A DNA stretch of 64,000 bases from Dyadobacter sp. SG02. Its GTDB lineage: Bacteria > Bacteroidota > Bacteroidia > Cytophagales > Spirosomataceae. This document shows positions 17,030 to 26,135 of this stretch, in pieces. The translations under genes and the position numbers were made by a program. The notes below the pieces were generated by a model. That model saw nothing but the letters and a program-made list of their open reading frames with translations, was not told the origin of the DNA and did no database searches. The stretch covers positions 1 through 64,000 of the forward strand of contig NZ_FNYL01000010.1 of the NCBI RefSeq assembly GCF_900109045.1. Reading direction: 5' to 3'. Every line of letters begins with the position of its first letter. Position 1 is the stretch's first letter.

Positions 17030-19882
17030 TTACTTCAATTCTTCCTGTAAGAAATACCCGGTAAAGCTACCCTTCACCTTCGCCACTTTCTCGGGAGTGC
17101 CTTCCGCGATAATGCGGCCTCCCATAGCGCCACCTTCGGGACCTACGTCGATAATATAGTCGGCGACCTTGATCACATCGAGGTTATGCTCGATAATGAG
17201 AACGGTATTCCCTTTTTCAACCAGTTTATTCAGAACGTTGAGCAAATGCCGGATGTCCTGGAAATGCAAACCGGTGGTAGGTTCGTCGAGAATATAAAGG
17301 GTCTTGCCGGTATCGCGTTTCGATAACTCTTCCGACAGCTTCACACGCTGTGCCTCGCCGCCTGATAATGTGGTAGCATGCTGGCCGAGCGTAATGTAGC
17401 CCAAACCTACATCATTCAAGGTCTGAACTTTACGCAATAACCTCGGCTGATTTTCAAAGAATTCCAATGCCGATTCCACAGTCATATCCAATATATCCGC
17501 AATGGATTTGCCTTTGAAACGCACTTCCAATGTCTCACGGTTAAAACGCTTGCCCTTACAGGTTTCACAATTCACGTGCACATCGGGCAGAAAATCCATT
17601 TCGATCTTCTTCATTCCCGCGCCTTCGCAATCTTCGCAACGCCCGCCTTTCACATTGAACGAGAAACGGCCAGGCTTGTAACCCCGGATTTTCGACTCCG
17701 GCAGCTCCGCGAAGAGTGTACGGATGTCGGTGAAAAGGTTCGTATAGGTTGCCGGGTTCGAACGCGGCGTGCGGCCGATCGGCGACTGGTCTACCTCGAT
17801 CACCTTATCGATATTTTCGAGCCCTTCGATGGATTTATAAGGAAGCGGTTCCCTTCTCGATTTGTAAAAATGGTGGTTGAGCAACGGAAACAGCGTTTCG
17901 TGGATCAGCGACGACTTGCCGCTGCCGCTTACGCCCGTCACACAGATCATCGTTCCCAACGGAATCGTTACCGAAACATTTTTCAGGTTATGGCCTGTGC
18001 AACCTTTTAGTACGATGGTTTCGCCTTTGCCTTTCCTGCGCTTTTTGGGTACTGCAATGGCTTCCCGCCCGGCCAGGTAATCGGCTGTCAGCGAGCCATT
18101 TTGAAGGAACTTTTCCGGAGTACCGGCCCCTACCACACTCCCGCCGTGACGTCCTGCCCCCGGGCCGATATCGAGAATGTAATCCGATGCGAGCATCATG
18201 TCCTTGTCGTGCTCTACGACCAGCACCGTATTGCCCAGATCGCGCAGGCTTTTGAGCGAGTTGATGAGCCGCACATTGTCCCGCTGGTGCAAGCCGATGC
18301 TCGGTTCATCCATAATGTAGAGTACACCCGTCAGCTGCGTGCCGATCTGCGTTGCCAGACGGATACGCTGCGCTTCACCACCCGACAGTGTCCGTAACGC
18401 ACGATTCAATGTCAGGTAATCCAATCCCACATCGAGCATAAACCCGACGCGTTTACGAATTTCCTTCAAAACCTCGTGACCTATCACCCGTTGCTTTTCT
18501 TCGAGGCGGTCTTCGAGGCCTACGAGCCATTCGGCCAGTTCACGGATGTCGCTATCTGCCAGCTCGGCAATGTCTTTTTTATCTATTTTAAAATGCAACG
18601 ACTCCTTCCGCAAGCGCTTGCCTTTGCATTCAGGGCAGGTTTGGGTTACCATGAAATCTTTCAGCCAATCCTGAATCTTTTCGTTACCCGATTCCTGCTG
18701 TCTCTTCAAAAAGTTGATAATGCCATCGAACTTCGTTTCCCATTCGGTCCCCGGGTATTTCTTCGAAGGCACCGGAACCGCTTCTTCACTGCCGTACAAC
18801 ACCAGTTTCAATGCCTCTTCCGGGAATTTTTCAAGTGGTGTCGTGAGTGTGATCTTGTACTTTTTAAGTAAAACCTCTAACTGCTTGAATATCCAGGCCT
18901 CACGGTACTCGCCCATTGGCGCAATACCACCACGACTAATGCTCAGCGATTTGTCGGGTATGATCGAATCCTCCGTAATTTCCTCAATTACCCCCAACCC
19001 CTGGCAGGTAGGGCACCAGCCGTACGGTGAGTTGAAGGAGAATGCATTCGGCGCGGGATCGTCGTAGCTGATTCCCGACTCGGGGTCCATCAGGTTTTGG
19101 GAAAAATAATGGGTATTGCCTTTGGCATCCAGCACCATTAATGCACCCTTTCCCTGCTTGATAGCCGTCGCCACCGACTGGCTCATCCGGTACCGCGACT
19201 GCGGATCTTCCGCTTCCTTCTTCGGGATCACGCGGTCGATCACGATCTCGATGTCGTGGACCTTATAGCGGTCGAGCTGCATTTTGGGTGTAATGTCCTG
19301 CACTTCCCCGTCGACGCGCACTTTGGTATAACCCAGCCGGGCGATCTGCACAAAAAGCTCGCGGTAATGCCCCTTCCGGCCTTTCACAGCCGGTGCCAGC
19401 AGCACGATTTTCTGCCCCAGGAACTGCGTCATGAGCTGGTTCACAATCTGGTCCTGCGACTGTTTGATCATCCGCCGGCCTGTCACGTACGAGTACGCCT
19501 CGCCCGCCCGTGCGTAGAGCAGGCGCAAGAAGTCGTAAATCTCCGTCACCGTCCCGACCGTCGAGCGCGGGTTCCGGGAAGTTGTTTTCTGCTCGATGCT
19601 GATCACCGGCGAAAGGCCGCTGATCTTGTCCACATCCGGCCGTTCCATTTCGCCGATGAAGCCGCGGGCGTAGGAAGAGAAGCTCTCCATGTACCTGCGC
19701 TGTCCTTCCGCATAAATCGTATCGAACGCGAGCGACGACTTGCCGCTGCCGCTGATACCCGTCACTACCACGAGTTTGTTGCGCGGGATAGCTACATCGA
19801 TGTTTTTGAGATTGTGTTCGCGGGCGCCTTGTACCTCGATGAGGTCCTGTTCAGCCACTTCAAGGCCATTTAAGTATTCCAA
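17030..19882 (-). CDS. uvrA: UvrABC excinuclease subunit A
   Basis: The 950-residue damage-recognition ATPase has two ABC modules: Walker A GISGSGKSS at 42-50 and GVSGSGKSSLIHE in the second half, with two LSGGEAQR signatures. The zinc-binding cysteine pairs are visible (CPTCQG, CPECKG, CEDCEG, CETCKG). It works with UvrB and UvrC in nucleotide excision repair. The last residues match the usual length. The minus-strand TATTTTTG at 19941-19948 is a likely -7 box, about 55 nt before the ATG. Confidence 0.97.
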   Translation of the reverse strand: MEYLNGLEVAEQDLIEVQGAREHNLKNIDVAIPRNKLVVVTGISGSGKSSLAFDTIYAEGQRRYMESFSSYARGFIGEMERPDVDKISGLSPVISIEQKTTSRNPRSTVGTVTEIYDFLRLLYARAGEAYSYVTGRRMIKQSQDQIVNQLMTQFLGQKIVLLAPAVKGRKGHYRELFVQIARLGYTKVRVDGEVQDITPKMQLDRYKVHDIEIVIDRVIPKKEAEDPQSRYRMSQSVATAIKQGKGALMVLDAKGNTHYFSQNLMDPESGISYDDPAPNAFSFNSPYGWCPTCQGLGVIEEITEDSIIPDKSLSISRGGIAPMGEYREAWIFKQLEVLLKKYKITLTTPLEKFPEEALKLVLYGSEEAVPVPSKKYPGTEWETKFDGIINFLKRQQESGNEKIQDWLKDFMVTQTCPECKGKRLRKESLHFKIDKKDIAELADSDIRELAEWLVGLEDRLEEKQRVIGHEVLKEIRKRVGFMLDVGLDYLTLNRALRTLSGGEAQRIRLATQIGTQLTGVLYIMDEPSIGLHQRDNVRLINSLKSLRDLGNTVLVVEHDKDMMLASDYILDIGPGAGRHGGSVVGAGTPEKFLQNGSLTADYLAGREAIAVPKKRRKGKGETIVLKGCTGHNLKNVSVTIPLGTMICVTGVSGSGKSSLIHETLFPLLNHHFYKSRREPLPYKSIEGLENIDKVIEVDQSPIGRTPRSNPATYTNLFTDIRTLFAELPESKIRGYKPGRFSFNVKGGRCEDCEGAGMKKIEMDFLPDVHVNCETCKGKRFNRETLEVRFKGKSIADILDMTVESALEFFENQPRLLRKVQTLNDVGLGYITLGQHATTLSGGEAQRVKLSEELSKRDTGKTLYILDEPTTGLHFQDIRHLLNVLNKLVEKGNTVLIIEHNLDVIKVADYIIDVGPEGGAMGGRIIAEGTPEKVAKVKGSFTGYFLQEELK

Positions 19883-20197
19883 AGTCCTGATGATAGTTTG
19901 TGAGTTAGTCTGTTAAATGAAGCTGTAATTCTGATAACCACAAAAATACACTTTGAGTTGCAAATTTTCTGCCTGCGATCCTCATGCGTATACCCGGTAA
20001 AGATTGACTCTTTCCAAGAAAAAATAGCGGTTGCAAACGATTGCAATTTTAGATTTTTCAAAGAAAAAATATTATGTAACCAGAAGTATATTTCTATAAA
20101 TTATAAAAATATTACCAAAATGGATGTTCGTTTCTTTTATTTTAACAGTATATTGACATTTAGTAATACATTTTTAACATCATCCCTTACTTAATTT
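19883..20197. other. Divergent AT-rich region upstream of uvrA and the first SusC gene
   Basis: This 315-bp region holds the promoters of both flanking genes. On the minus strand TATTTTTG (19941-19948) matches the -7 consensus for uvrA. On the plus strand the 100 bases before the SusC ATG are AT-rich, with several partial TAnnTTT matches but no exact box. No open frame is convincing. Confidence 0.5.
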
Positions 20198-23100
20198 ATG
20201 AACAAACATTTACTAGTCCCGCTTTTCCGGGGTGTCATGATTATGCTGTTCGCAATAGCAGCGCATCTATCCTACGCCCAGGATCATCAGGTCAAGGGAA
20301 AAGTAACCTCCTCTGCTGATGGAACCGGCATCCCCGGTGTGAACGTGCAACTGAAAGGAACGAATGTCGGTACTGTCACCGATGCTGACGGCGTTTTTTC
20401 GATCGAAGCAAAAGGCTCCGGTGCAATCCTGGTCTTCTCCTCGATCGGTTTGATCAAAAAGGAAATTCCTGTCGGAAACCAGACGACCATTGACGTGGCG
20501 ATGGAGGACGATATCAAGAACCTGAGCGAAGTGGTGGTAACCGGTTACGCGGCACAGCGTAAAAAGGACATTACCGGCGCAGTAACCGTCATTAATCCAA
20601 AAGAACTGACCTCTGTTCCTACTGCGAGCGTAACACAAATGCTGCAAGGACGCGCCTCGGGGGTAACGGTCGGAAACGATAACTCTCCCGGTGGTGGTAC
20701 TATGGTGCGTATCCGCGGTTTTGGTTCGATCAACAACAACAGCCCGCTTTACGTGATCGACGGCGTGCCTACCCAAGGTACATTGAACCAGATCAACCCC
20801 AACGACATCGAGTCGATGCAGGTATTGAAAGACGCTTCCGCCGCATCTATTTACGGTGCACGCGCAGCGAACGGCGTGGTGATCATTACCACTAAAAAAG
20901 GTAAAACCGGCGCACCGAACATTACATTCGACTTTTATACCGGCACCCAGCGCCCGGGCAAAATGCTCGATCTGCTAAATACGAAAGAGTTGGGCCAATA
21001 TCTCTACGAAGCTGAACTGGGAGCTGGTAAAAATCCGTCGGTAACATCACCTTCAGCACAATACAAATTCGACGAAAACGGCAACCAGACTGTCGCCGAT
21101 TACATTTACCCGAATGTTTACGGCGAGTTACCCAGCAATTATACTTACACCAACGACATCGCCGATCCGGCCCTGGGTAAAACCGCATTCAACATCACCA
21201 AGGCCAACAAGGAAGGAACCGACTGGCAGGATGTGATCTTCGACCCGGCGTCTATTTCAAATTACCAGATCGGTGCTTCCGGCGGTTCCGAGGCAGCCAA
21301 GTATGCGCTTTCGGCCAACTACTTCAAGCAGAATGGTATTTTGAGATACACCAAATACAAAAGATACTCGCTCCGTGCGAACACCGAGTTCAAAAAAGGC
21401 CCGGTGACCGTGGGTGAGAACTTTACATTCTCCTATGATGAAAGACAGGGGATCACCAACAACGACGAAAGCAACCCGATCATGTTCGCGATCCGCGTGC
21501 ACCCGATCATCCCTGTATTCGATATTACCGGCGGCCCGAGGGCACTGGGCGGAACCAATACTTCCGATTTCAACGGATTTGCAGGCAGCCGTGGTAGTAA
21601 CCTCGGTAACGCCCCCAACCCGCTGGCGCGCCTGTACCGTGAGAAAGACAACCTCACCAAAGGCACGCACGCATTCGGTAACGTGTTCGCGCAGGTAGAC
21701 ATCCTTCCGGGCTTGTACGCACGCACGAGCCTTGGTATCGAATACAACCAGTTCAACCGTGCGGAGTATTTCCACCGCGATATCGAAGCCGCCGAAGCAA
21801 GAAATGCGAACAGCCTCGCCGTAATCAACAACGTCGACCGTTCATACACCTGGTTCAACACATTGAATTATGCCAAATCATTTGGCGTACACAGCTTCAA
21901 CGTACTGGCAGGTACGGAAGCGGTGAAAACTTACGCCGGTGAATTCCGCGCCGGCCGGAGCGGATTTGCATTCGACGACGTCGACTACCGCTTCCTCGAC
22001 GCAGGTTCGGCCGCCGGTTTGAGCAATGCAGGCCCTGGTCCGACAGAAAGTGCGCTGTTCTCCCAATTCGGAAAGATCAACTACGCATTCAAAGAACTCC
22101 TCCTGGCCGACGTAACGATCCGCCGTGACGGATCGTCCCGTTTCTCGCAAGCCAACCGCTACGGTGTCTTCCCTGCGTTCTCACTGGGTTTGCGCATGAC
22201 GGAACTGGCATTCATGAAGCCGGCCAAGTTCGTAGACGATTTAAAAATCCGCTTTGGCTGGGGTAAAACCGGTAACCAACTCATCCCTAACGTTTATAAT
22301 GCTTACACCCTCTACGCTGCCGACCCGCAGAACAATGCCTACGACATTGGCGGTACGGGTACATCCATCGTAGGAGGTTTTGACCTGGTTCAGTTTGGTA
22401 ATTCCAATGGTAAATGGGAAACCAATACCTCTACCAACATTGGTATCGACGCGACTTTATTCAATAGCAAATTGGAAGTGGTACTCGACCTTTACAACCG
22501 CCTTACTTCCGACATGCTGACGCAAGTCGCCATTCCAAGAACAGCCGGTTCCGGTACGATTCCGTACACCAACATCGGCGAAGTGCGTAACCGAGGTGTA
22601 GACCTTGGCCTGACTTTTCGGGATAAGAGAGGTGATTTTAACTACATGGTCGGCGTGAACTTTGGTCACTACAAAAATGAGGTGATTAAACTGAACAACG
22701 ACCCAAATGCAACCATTTTCGGTTTCACGACCCGTCTGCCGGCAATGTCGGCAACAAAAGCCGGCCTGCCCATCGCGAGCTACTATGGTTATTTTGTGGA
22801 TGGTGTGATCAAAAATCAGGCGGAAGCTGATGCCGCTCCGAAATTCGGTTCCTATACGAGAGAAGGTACTTTCAAATTCCGCGACGTGAATGGCGACGGC
22901 GTTATTACCGCAGCTGACCGTACCATTATCGGCAACCCGCACCCTGATTTCAACTATGGTATCAATGTAGGTGTAGGCTGGAAATGGTTCGATCTCACCT
23001 TGTTCGGACAAGGCGTGCAAGGAAACCAGATCTTCAACTATGTGAAGTACTGGACGGATTTCAACGTGTTCCAGGGCAATCGCTCGAAAACCATGCTTTA

Positions 23101-23455
23101 TGATTCCTGGAAAAAATCCGGTGATGATGCAAAGCTTCCTCGCCTGAACTCGGGTGACGCTACCAGCCAGCAGGTTTCGTCCTACTTCCTGGAAGACGGC
23201 TCTTACTTCCGTTTGAAAAACATCCAGCTGACATTCAATTTGCCTTCAAACTGGCTGAAAAAAGTGAAACTGGGATCGGCGCAGATCTATGTTCAGGGAC
23301 AAAACCTGTTCACCCTTACCAAATACACAGGACTTGATCCGGACATTAACCTGAGAAGATCCGGCGAAAACAACCAGGATATCCACATGGGCGTAGACGA
23401 AGGCTCATACCCTGTGGCCAAGTCATTCCTCGGCGGTTTGCGTTTCAATTTCTAG
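20198..23455 (+). CDS. SusC/RagA family TonB-linked outer-membrane transporter (pair 1)
   Basis: The 1085-residue protein has a signal peptide (cleavage near AHLSYAQD), a carboxypeptidase-regulatory-like domain (VKGKVTSSADGTGIPGVNVQLKG), the plug opening VVVTGYAAQRKKDITGAV, the SusC signature SIYGARAANGVVIITTKKG and a terminal barrel strand ending in Phe (GGLRFNF). It forms the pore through which a glycan or peptide, captured by the SusD lipoprotein at 23491, enters the periplasm using TonB energy. There is no hydrolase or regulator adjacent, so the ligand is unknown. Confidence 0.96.
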   Translation: MNKHLLVPLFRGVMIMLFAIAAHLSYAQDHQVKGKVTSSADGTGIPGVNVQLKGTNVGTVTDADGVFSIEAKGSGAILVFSSIGLIKKEIPVGNQTTIDVAMEDDIKNLSEVVVTGYAAQRKKDITGAVTVINPKELTSVPTASVTQMLQGRASGVTVGNDNSPGGGTMVRIRGFGSINNNSPLYVIDGVPTQGTLNQINPNDIESMQVLKDASAASIYGARAANGVVIITTKKGKTGAPNITFDFYTGTQRPGKMLDLLNTKELGQYLYEAELGAGKNPSVTSPSAQYKFDENGNQTVADYIYPNVYGELPSNYTYTNDIADPALGKTAFNITKANKEGTDWQDVIFDPASISNYQIGASGGSEAAKYALSANYFKQNGILRYTKYKRYSLRANTEFKKGPVTVGENFTFSYDERQGITNNDESNPIMFAIRVHPIIPVFDITGGPRALGGTNTSDFNGFAGSRGSNLGNAPNPLARLYREKDNLTKGTHAFGNVFAQVDILPGLYARTSLGIEYNQFNRAEYFHRDIEAAEARNANSLAVINNVDRSYTWFNTLNYAKSFGVHSFNVLAGTEAVKTYAGEFRAGRSGFAFDDVDYRFLDAGSAAGLSNAGPGPTESALFSQFGKINYAFKELLLADVTIRRDGSSRFSQANRYGVFPAFSLGLRMTELAFMKPAKFVDDLKIRFGWGKTGNQLIPNVYNAYTLYAADPQNNAYDIGGTGTSIVGGFDLVQFGNSNGKWETNTSTNIGIDATLFNSKLEVVLDLYNRLTSDMLTQVAIPRTAGSGTIPYTNIGEVRNRGVDLGLTFRDKRGDFNYMVGVNFGHYKNEVIKLNNDPNATIFGFTTRLPAMSATKAGLPIASYYGYFVDGVIKNQAEADAAPKFGSYTREGTFKFRDVNGDGVITAADRTIIGNPHPDFNYGINVGVGWKWFDLTLFGQGVQGNQIFNYVKYWTDFNVFQGNRSKTMLYDSWKKSGDDAKLPRLNSGDATSQQVSSYFLEDGSYFRLKNIQLTFNLPSNWLKKVKLGSAQIYVQGQNLFTLTKYTGLDPDINLRRSGENNQDIHMGVDEGSYPVAKSFLGGLRFNF

Positions 23456-23490
23456 TTCATCCATTGATCTTCATTATATAGAACCATACA

Positions 23491-25254
23491 ATGAAAAAGT
23501 CACTTTTAATATGCATGTTAGTCGCTCTGAGCTTCTCCTGCTCCGACGATTTCTTCGATCTGAAACCGCAGGGGCGCGCGTCGAAAGAGCAGCTCAGTAA
23601 CAAAAACGGCGTAAATGCGCTGCTCATCGGCGCTTACTCGCTACTCGATGGTGTGGGTGCCGGTAACACCGGTCGCCAGTCGACGATTTCGAACTATGTT
23701 TTCGGAGGTATCAGCAGTGACGACGCTGTGAAAGGTACAGATGCCGGTGACCAGCCCGAGCAATCGTTCATCGAACAATACAACTGGCTTTCCGACAATA
23801 CCTATTTCCTCGGCAAATGGTGGCATTCCTACGACGGCGTTGCCCGTGCCAACGAGACAATCCAAATCGCAGGAAGTCCGGATGTGAAGGATATGACCGA
23901 CGCTGAAAAGACCCAGGTGGTTGCGGAAGCGCGTTTCCTGCGCGGCCATTATCATTTCGAGGCCAAGAAAATGTGGAACAACGTGCCATTCATCGATGAA
24001 AAGATTTACAACGCCGGTGATCCAAATTCGACCAAAGTCCCTAATACCGAAGATATCTGGGGGAAAATCGAAGCCGATTTCCAGTTTGCAGCCGACAACC
24101 TTCCTGCCACACAGACTCAGAAAGGTCGCGCTACCAAGTGGGCAGCCAAGGCATATCTCGCCAAAGCGCTTCTTTTCCAGAAAAAATGGCTCAAAGCGAA
24201 AGAGTTGCTGGATGATGTTGTTAAAAATTCAGGTAAAAAACTCGTTGCCAATTATCATGACAACTACCGCACAACCGGCAACAACAATATCGAGTCGATT
24301 ATGGAGGTACAATTCTCGGTAAACGACGGAACGAACGGTAACAATGGTAATGCCGGCGATAACCTGAACTGGCCCTATTCGGCGACGGCTCCGGGACGCG
24401 GATGCTGCGGTTTCTATCAGGCTTCGCATAACCTTGTAAATGCATTCAAAACCGAAAACGGGCTTCCGATGATCGGTGCCGCCGCCGACGGCTCACTGGA
24501 TACCTACAACAAAGTGGATTTGCCAAACGACCAGGGAATCGTGGCTTCGGCTGCATTCACCTTGGACAAAACCGTTCCCGTTGATCCCCGCCTCGACTGG
24601 ACCGTCGGTCGCCGCGGCGTGAACTTCCTCGACTGGGGCCCGATGCCAGGCTCGACCTGGATCCGTGACCAGGCTTATGCAGGACCATTCACCGGTAAAA
24701 AATGGATGTATTATCTGGCGGAAGAAAACAGCACTACCCACTCGACCAGCAAGCGGAACGTAAATAACAACTACCGCCTGATCAAGTTGTCACATGTGTT
24801 ACTGTGGCTGGCCGAAGCCGAAATCGAATTGGGCAACCTCGCAGTGGCTCAGGACCTGGTGAACCAAATCCGAATCCGCGCGAAAACCGGTTCGGTGCAG
24901 GATGAAACCGTTACTTACAAAGTGGAACCTTATCCGGCAGGAACCTTCGCCGCAAAAGGTGCTGACTATGCAAGAAACGCGGTACGCATGGAACAACGCC
25001 TCGAATTCGCCATGGAGGGCCACCGTTTCTTCGACCTCGTGCGCTGGGGCATCGCGGAAAAAGTGTTGAACAAATATGCCGCTGAAGAAGCCGTACCAGG
25101 CAAGGAGCCGTCGGGACGTACGTTCAACAAGCGGGGCTATATGGCAGGTAAAACTTTCACAAAGAAAAACCTGTATTTCCCAATTCCACAAGACGAAATC
25201 CTGAACAGCCAGAAAGACGGCAAACCGACTTTGATACAAAATCCAGAGTATTAA
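23491..25254 (+). CDS. SusD/RagB family nutrient-binding lipoprotein (pair 1)
   Basis: The 587-residue protein has a lipoprotein signal with the lipidated Cys at position 17 (ALSFSCSDDFFDL), then the helical TPR-like SusD fold (LRGHYHFEAKKMWNNVPFID) and the C-terminal RagB/SusD segment (RMEQRLEFAMEGHRFFDLVRWG). It is the surface lid of the SusC pore encoded 35 nt upstream and is in the same transcript. A terminator follows at 25289. WRGC-like motifs of peptide binders are not evident. Confidence 0.96.
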   Translation: MKKSLLICMLVALSFSCSDDFFDLKPQGRASKEQLSNKNGVNALLIGAYSLLDGVGAGNTGRQSTISNYVFGGISSDDAVKGTDAGDQPEQSFIEQYNWLSDNTYFLGKWWHSYDGVARANETIQIAGSPDVKDMTDAEKTQVVAEARFLRGHYHFEAKKMWNNVPFIDEKIYNAGDPNSTKVPNTEDIWGKIEADFQFAADNLPATQTQKGRATKWAAKAYLAKALLFQKKWLKAKELLDDVVKNSGKKLVANYHDNYRTTGNNNIESIMEVQFSVNDGTNGNNGNAGDNLNWPYSATAPGRGCCGFYQASHNLVNAFKTENGLPMIGAAADGSLDTYNKVDLPNDQGIVASAAFTLDKTVPVDPRLDWTVGRRGVNFLDWGPMPGSTWIRDQAYAGPFTGKKWMYYLAEENSTTHSTSKRNVNNNYRLIKLSHVLLWLAEAEIELGNLAVAQDLVNQIRIRAKTGSVQDETVTYKVEPYPAGTFAAKGADYARNAVRMEQRLEFAMEGHRFFDLVRWGIAEKVLNKYAAEEAVPGKEPSGRTFNKRGYMAGKTFTKKNLYFPIPQDEILNSQKDGKPTLIQNPEY

Positions 25255-25288
25255 CAGTCATTTAACCCACTAACGCACCCCAAAAGAG

Positions 25289-25311
25289 CCGGCCTTCGTG
25301 CCGGTTTTTTT
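25289..25311 (+). terminator. Terminator of SusC/SusD operon 1
   Basis: CCGGC-CTTCGT-GCCGG is followed by seven T, 35 nt past the SusD stop. Confidence 0.88.
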
Positions 25312-25332
25312 GTGCTTTGAAAAACAATGAAA

Positions 25333-25340
25333 TACTTTTG
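25333..25340 (+). promoter_or_regulatory. -7 box upstream of the 54-residue ORF
   Basis: TACTTTTG is an exact TAnnTTTG match 25 nt before the ATG at 25366. A TTTG lies only 13 nt upstream, shorter than the usual spacing, so the -33 part is doubtful. Its presence right after the SusD terminator supports separate expression of the small gene. Confidence 0.5.
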
Positions 25341-25365
25341 AGAAAACATTCAAACAGCTGCCATC

Positions 25366-25530
25366 ATGAAAATCACGAACGAAAGCGAATACGAAAAAGC
25401 CTCGGAGCGTGCCGACGAGATATTCGATGCCAAGAAAGGTACTCCCGAGGAAAAGGAATTACAGGAACTACTGAAAGCGATCAAGGAATATGAAGACGAT
25501 TTCGTGCGAATGCTTCGCGAAAACAACTAG
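25366..25530 (+). CDS. Small protein resembling the N-terminal half of HigA antitoxins, without the DNA-binding domain
   Basis: This 54-residue frame (MKITNESEYEKASERADEIF start, VRMLRENN end) is highly charged and helical. Its pattern NESEYEKASERADEIFDAKK, then EEKELQELLKAIKEYED matches the layout of HigA residues 7-48 at 10439 (NNEQYDRYLARIYDLM, then EEADELEVLSILVKEYEN), but no helix-turn-helix follows. It has its own terminator-bounded space and a -7 box. Its TAG stop and that of the convergent yigZ gene share the palindrome CTAG (25527-25530). It could be an orphan antitoxin-like adaptor or a decayed antitoxin. Function unknown. Confidence 0.7.
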   Translation: MKITNESEYEKASERADEIFDAKKGTPEEKELQELLKAIKEYEDDFVRMLRENN

Positions 25531-26135
25531 TCAGCCAGTTCCGCGGAAAGGCCCTCTACTTTCTCCGAGCGCGTCATAAACCGCTCGACGAGCGTGGAGC
25601 GTACTTTTACTTCCATGGTGCATTGCATTTCAAATTCCTGCGTACGCACGGGAAGCTCCATTTCCTTGACGATCCGCATGACGTCATTCATTTGCGGGTA
25701 TTGGAATGAAAGCCGATAAACACTGAAATAATGCCGTGTGATAATTTCTGCTACATTCAGGGCCTCCTCGGTAGCGGTTTTATAAGCGTTGATCAAGCCC
25801 GGCACCCCAAGCAGCGTCCCGCCAAAATACCGCACTACTACGACAATCACATTCGTGATATTCCTCGAATATAATGCATTGAGAATCGGACGCCCCGCTG
25901 TTCCCGATGGCTCACCGTCGTCGCTCATGCGGTAACTCATCCTGTCGGCGCCCAGGCGATAGGCATAACAATGGTGAACTGCTTTGGGGTGTAGCTCGCG
26001 CAGTTCGTTCAGATTAGCTTTGGCTTGCTCGTCGTTCTCGACAGGATAAGCATAGGCCAGAAATTTACTCCCCTTATCCTTGAAAAAGCCTTCCGCTGGA
26101 TTAGCAATGGTTCGGTAGGTATCGTCAAATAACAC
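25527..26135 (-). CDS. YigZ/IMPACT family protein
   Basis: The 202-residue protein belongs to the YigZ/IMPACT family (UPF0029). The family signature is clear in the N-terminal domain (RMSYRMSDDGEPSGTAGRPIL, then NVIVVVVRYFGGTLLGVPGLINAY), and a ferredoxin-like C-terminal domain follows. Eukaryotic IMPACT controls GCN2; the bacterial role is not settled. The ATG lies inside the last 11 nt of the upstream MFS gene, so the two are co-transcribed. Confidence 0.93.
   Translation of the reverse strand: MLFDDTYRTIANPAEGFFKDKGSKFLAYAYPVENDEQAKANLNELRELHPKAVHHCYAYRLGADRMSYRMSDDGEPSGTAGRPILNALYSRNITNVIVVVVRYFGGTLLGVPGLINAYKTATEEALNVAEIITRHYFSVYRLSFQYPQMNDVMRIVKEMELPVRTQEFEMQCTMEVKVRSTLVERFMTRSEKVEGLSAELAD

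Noticed and set aside
20041..20197. Several partial TAnnTTT matches before the first SusC gene
   Set aside because: None is an exact box with a TTG at suitable spacing; in AT-rich DNA such hits are expected by chance.
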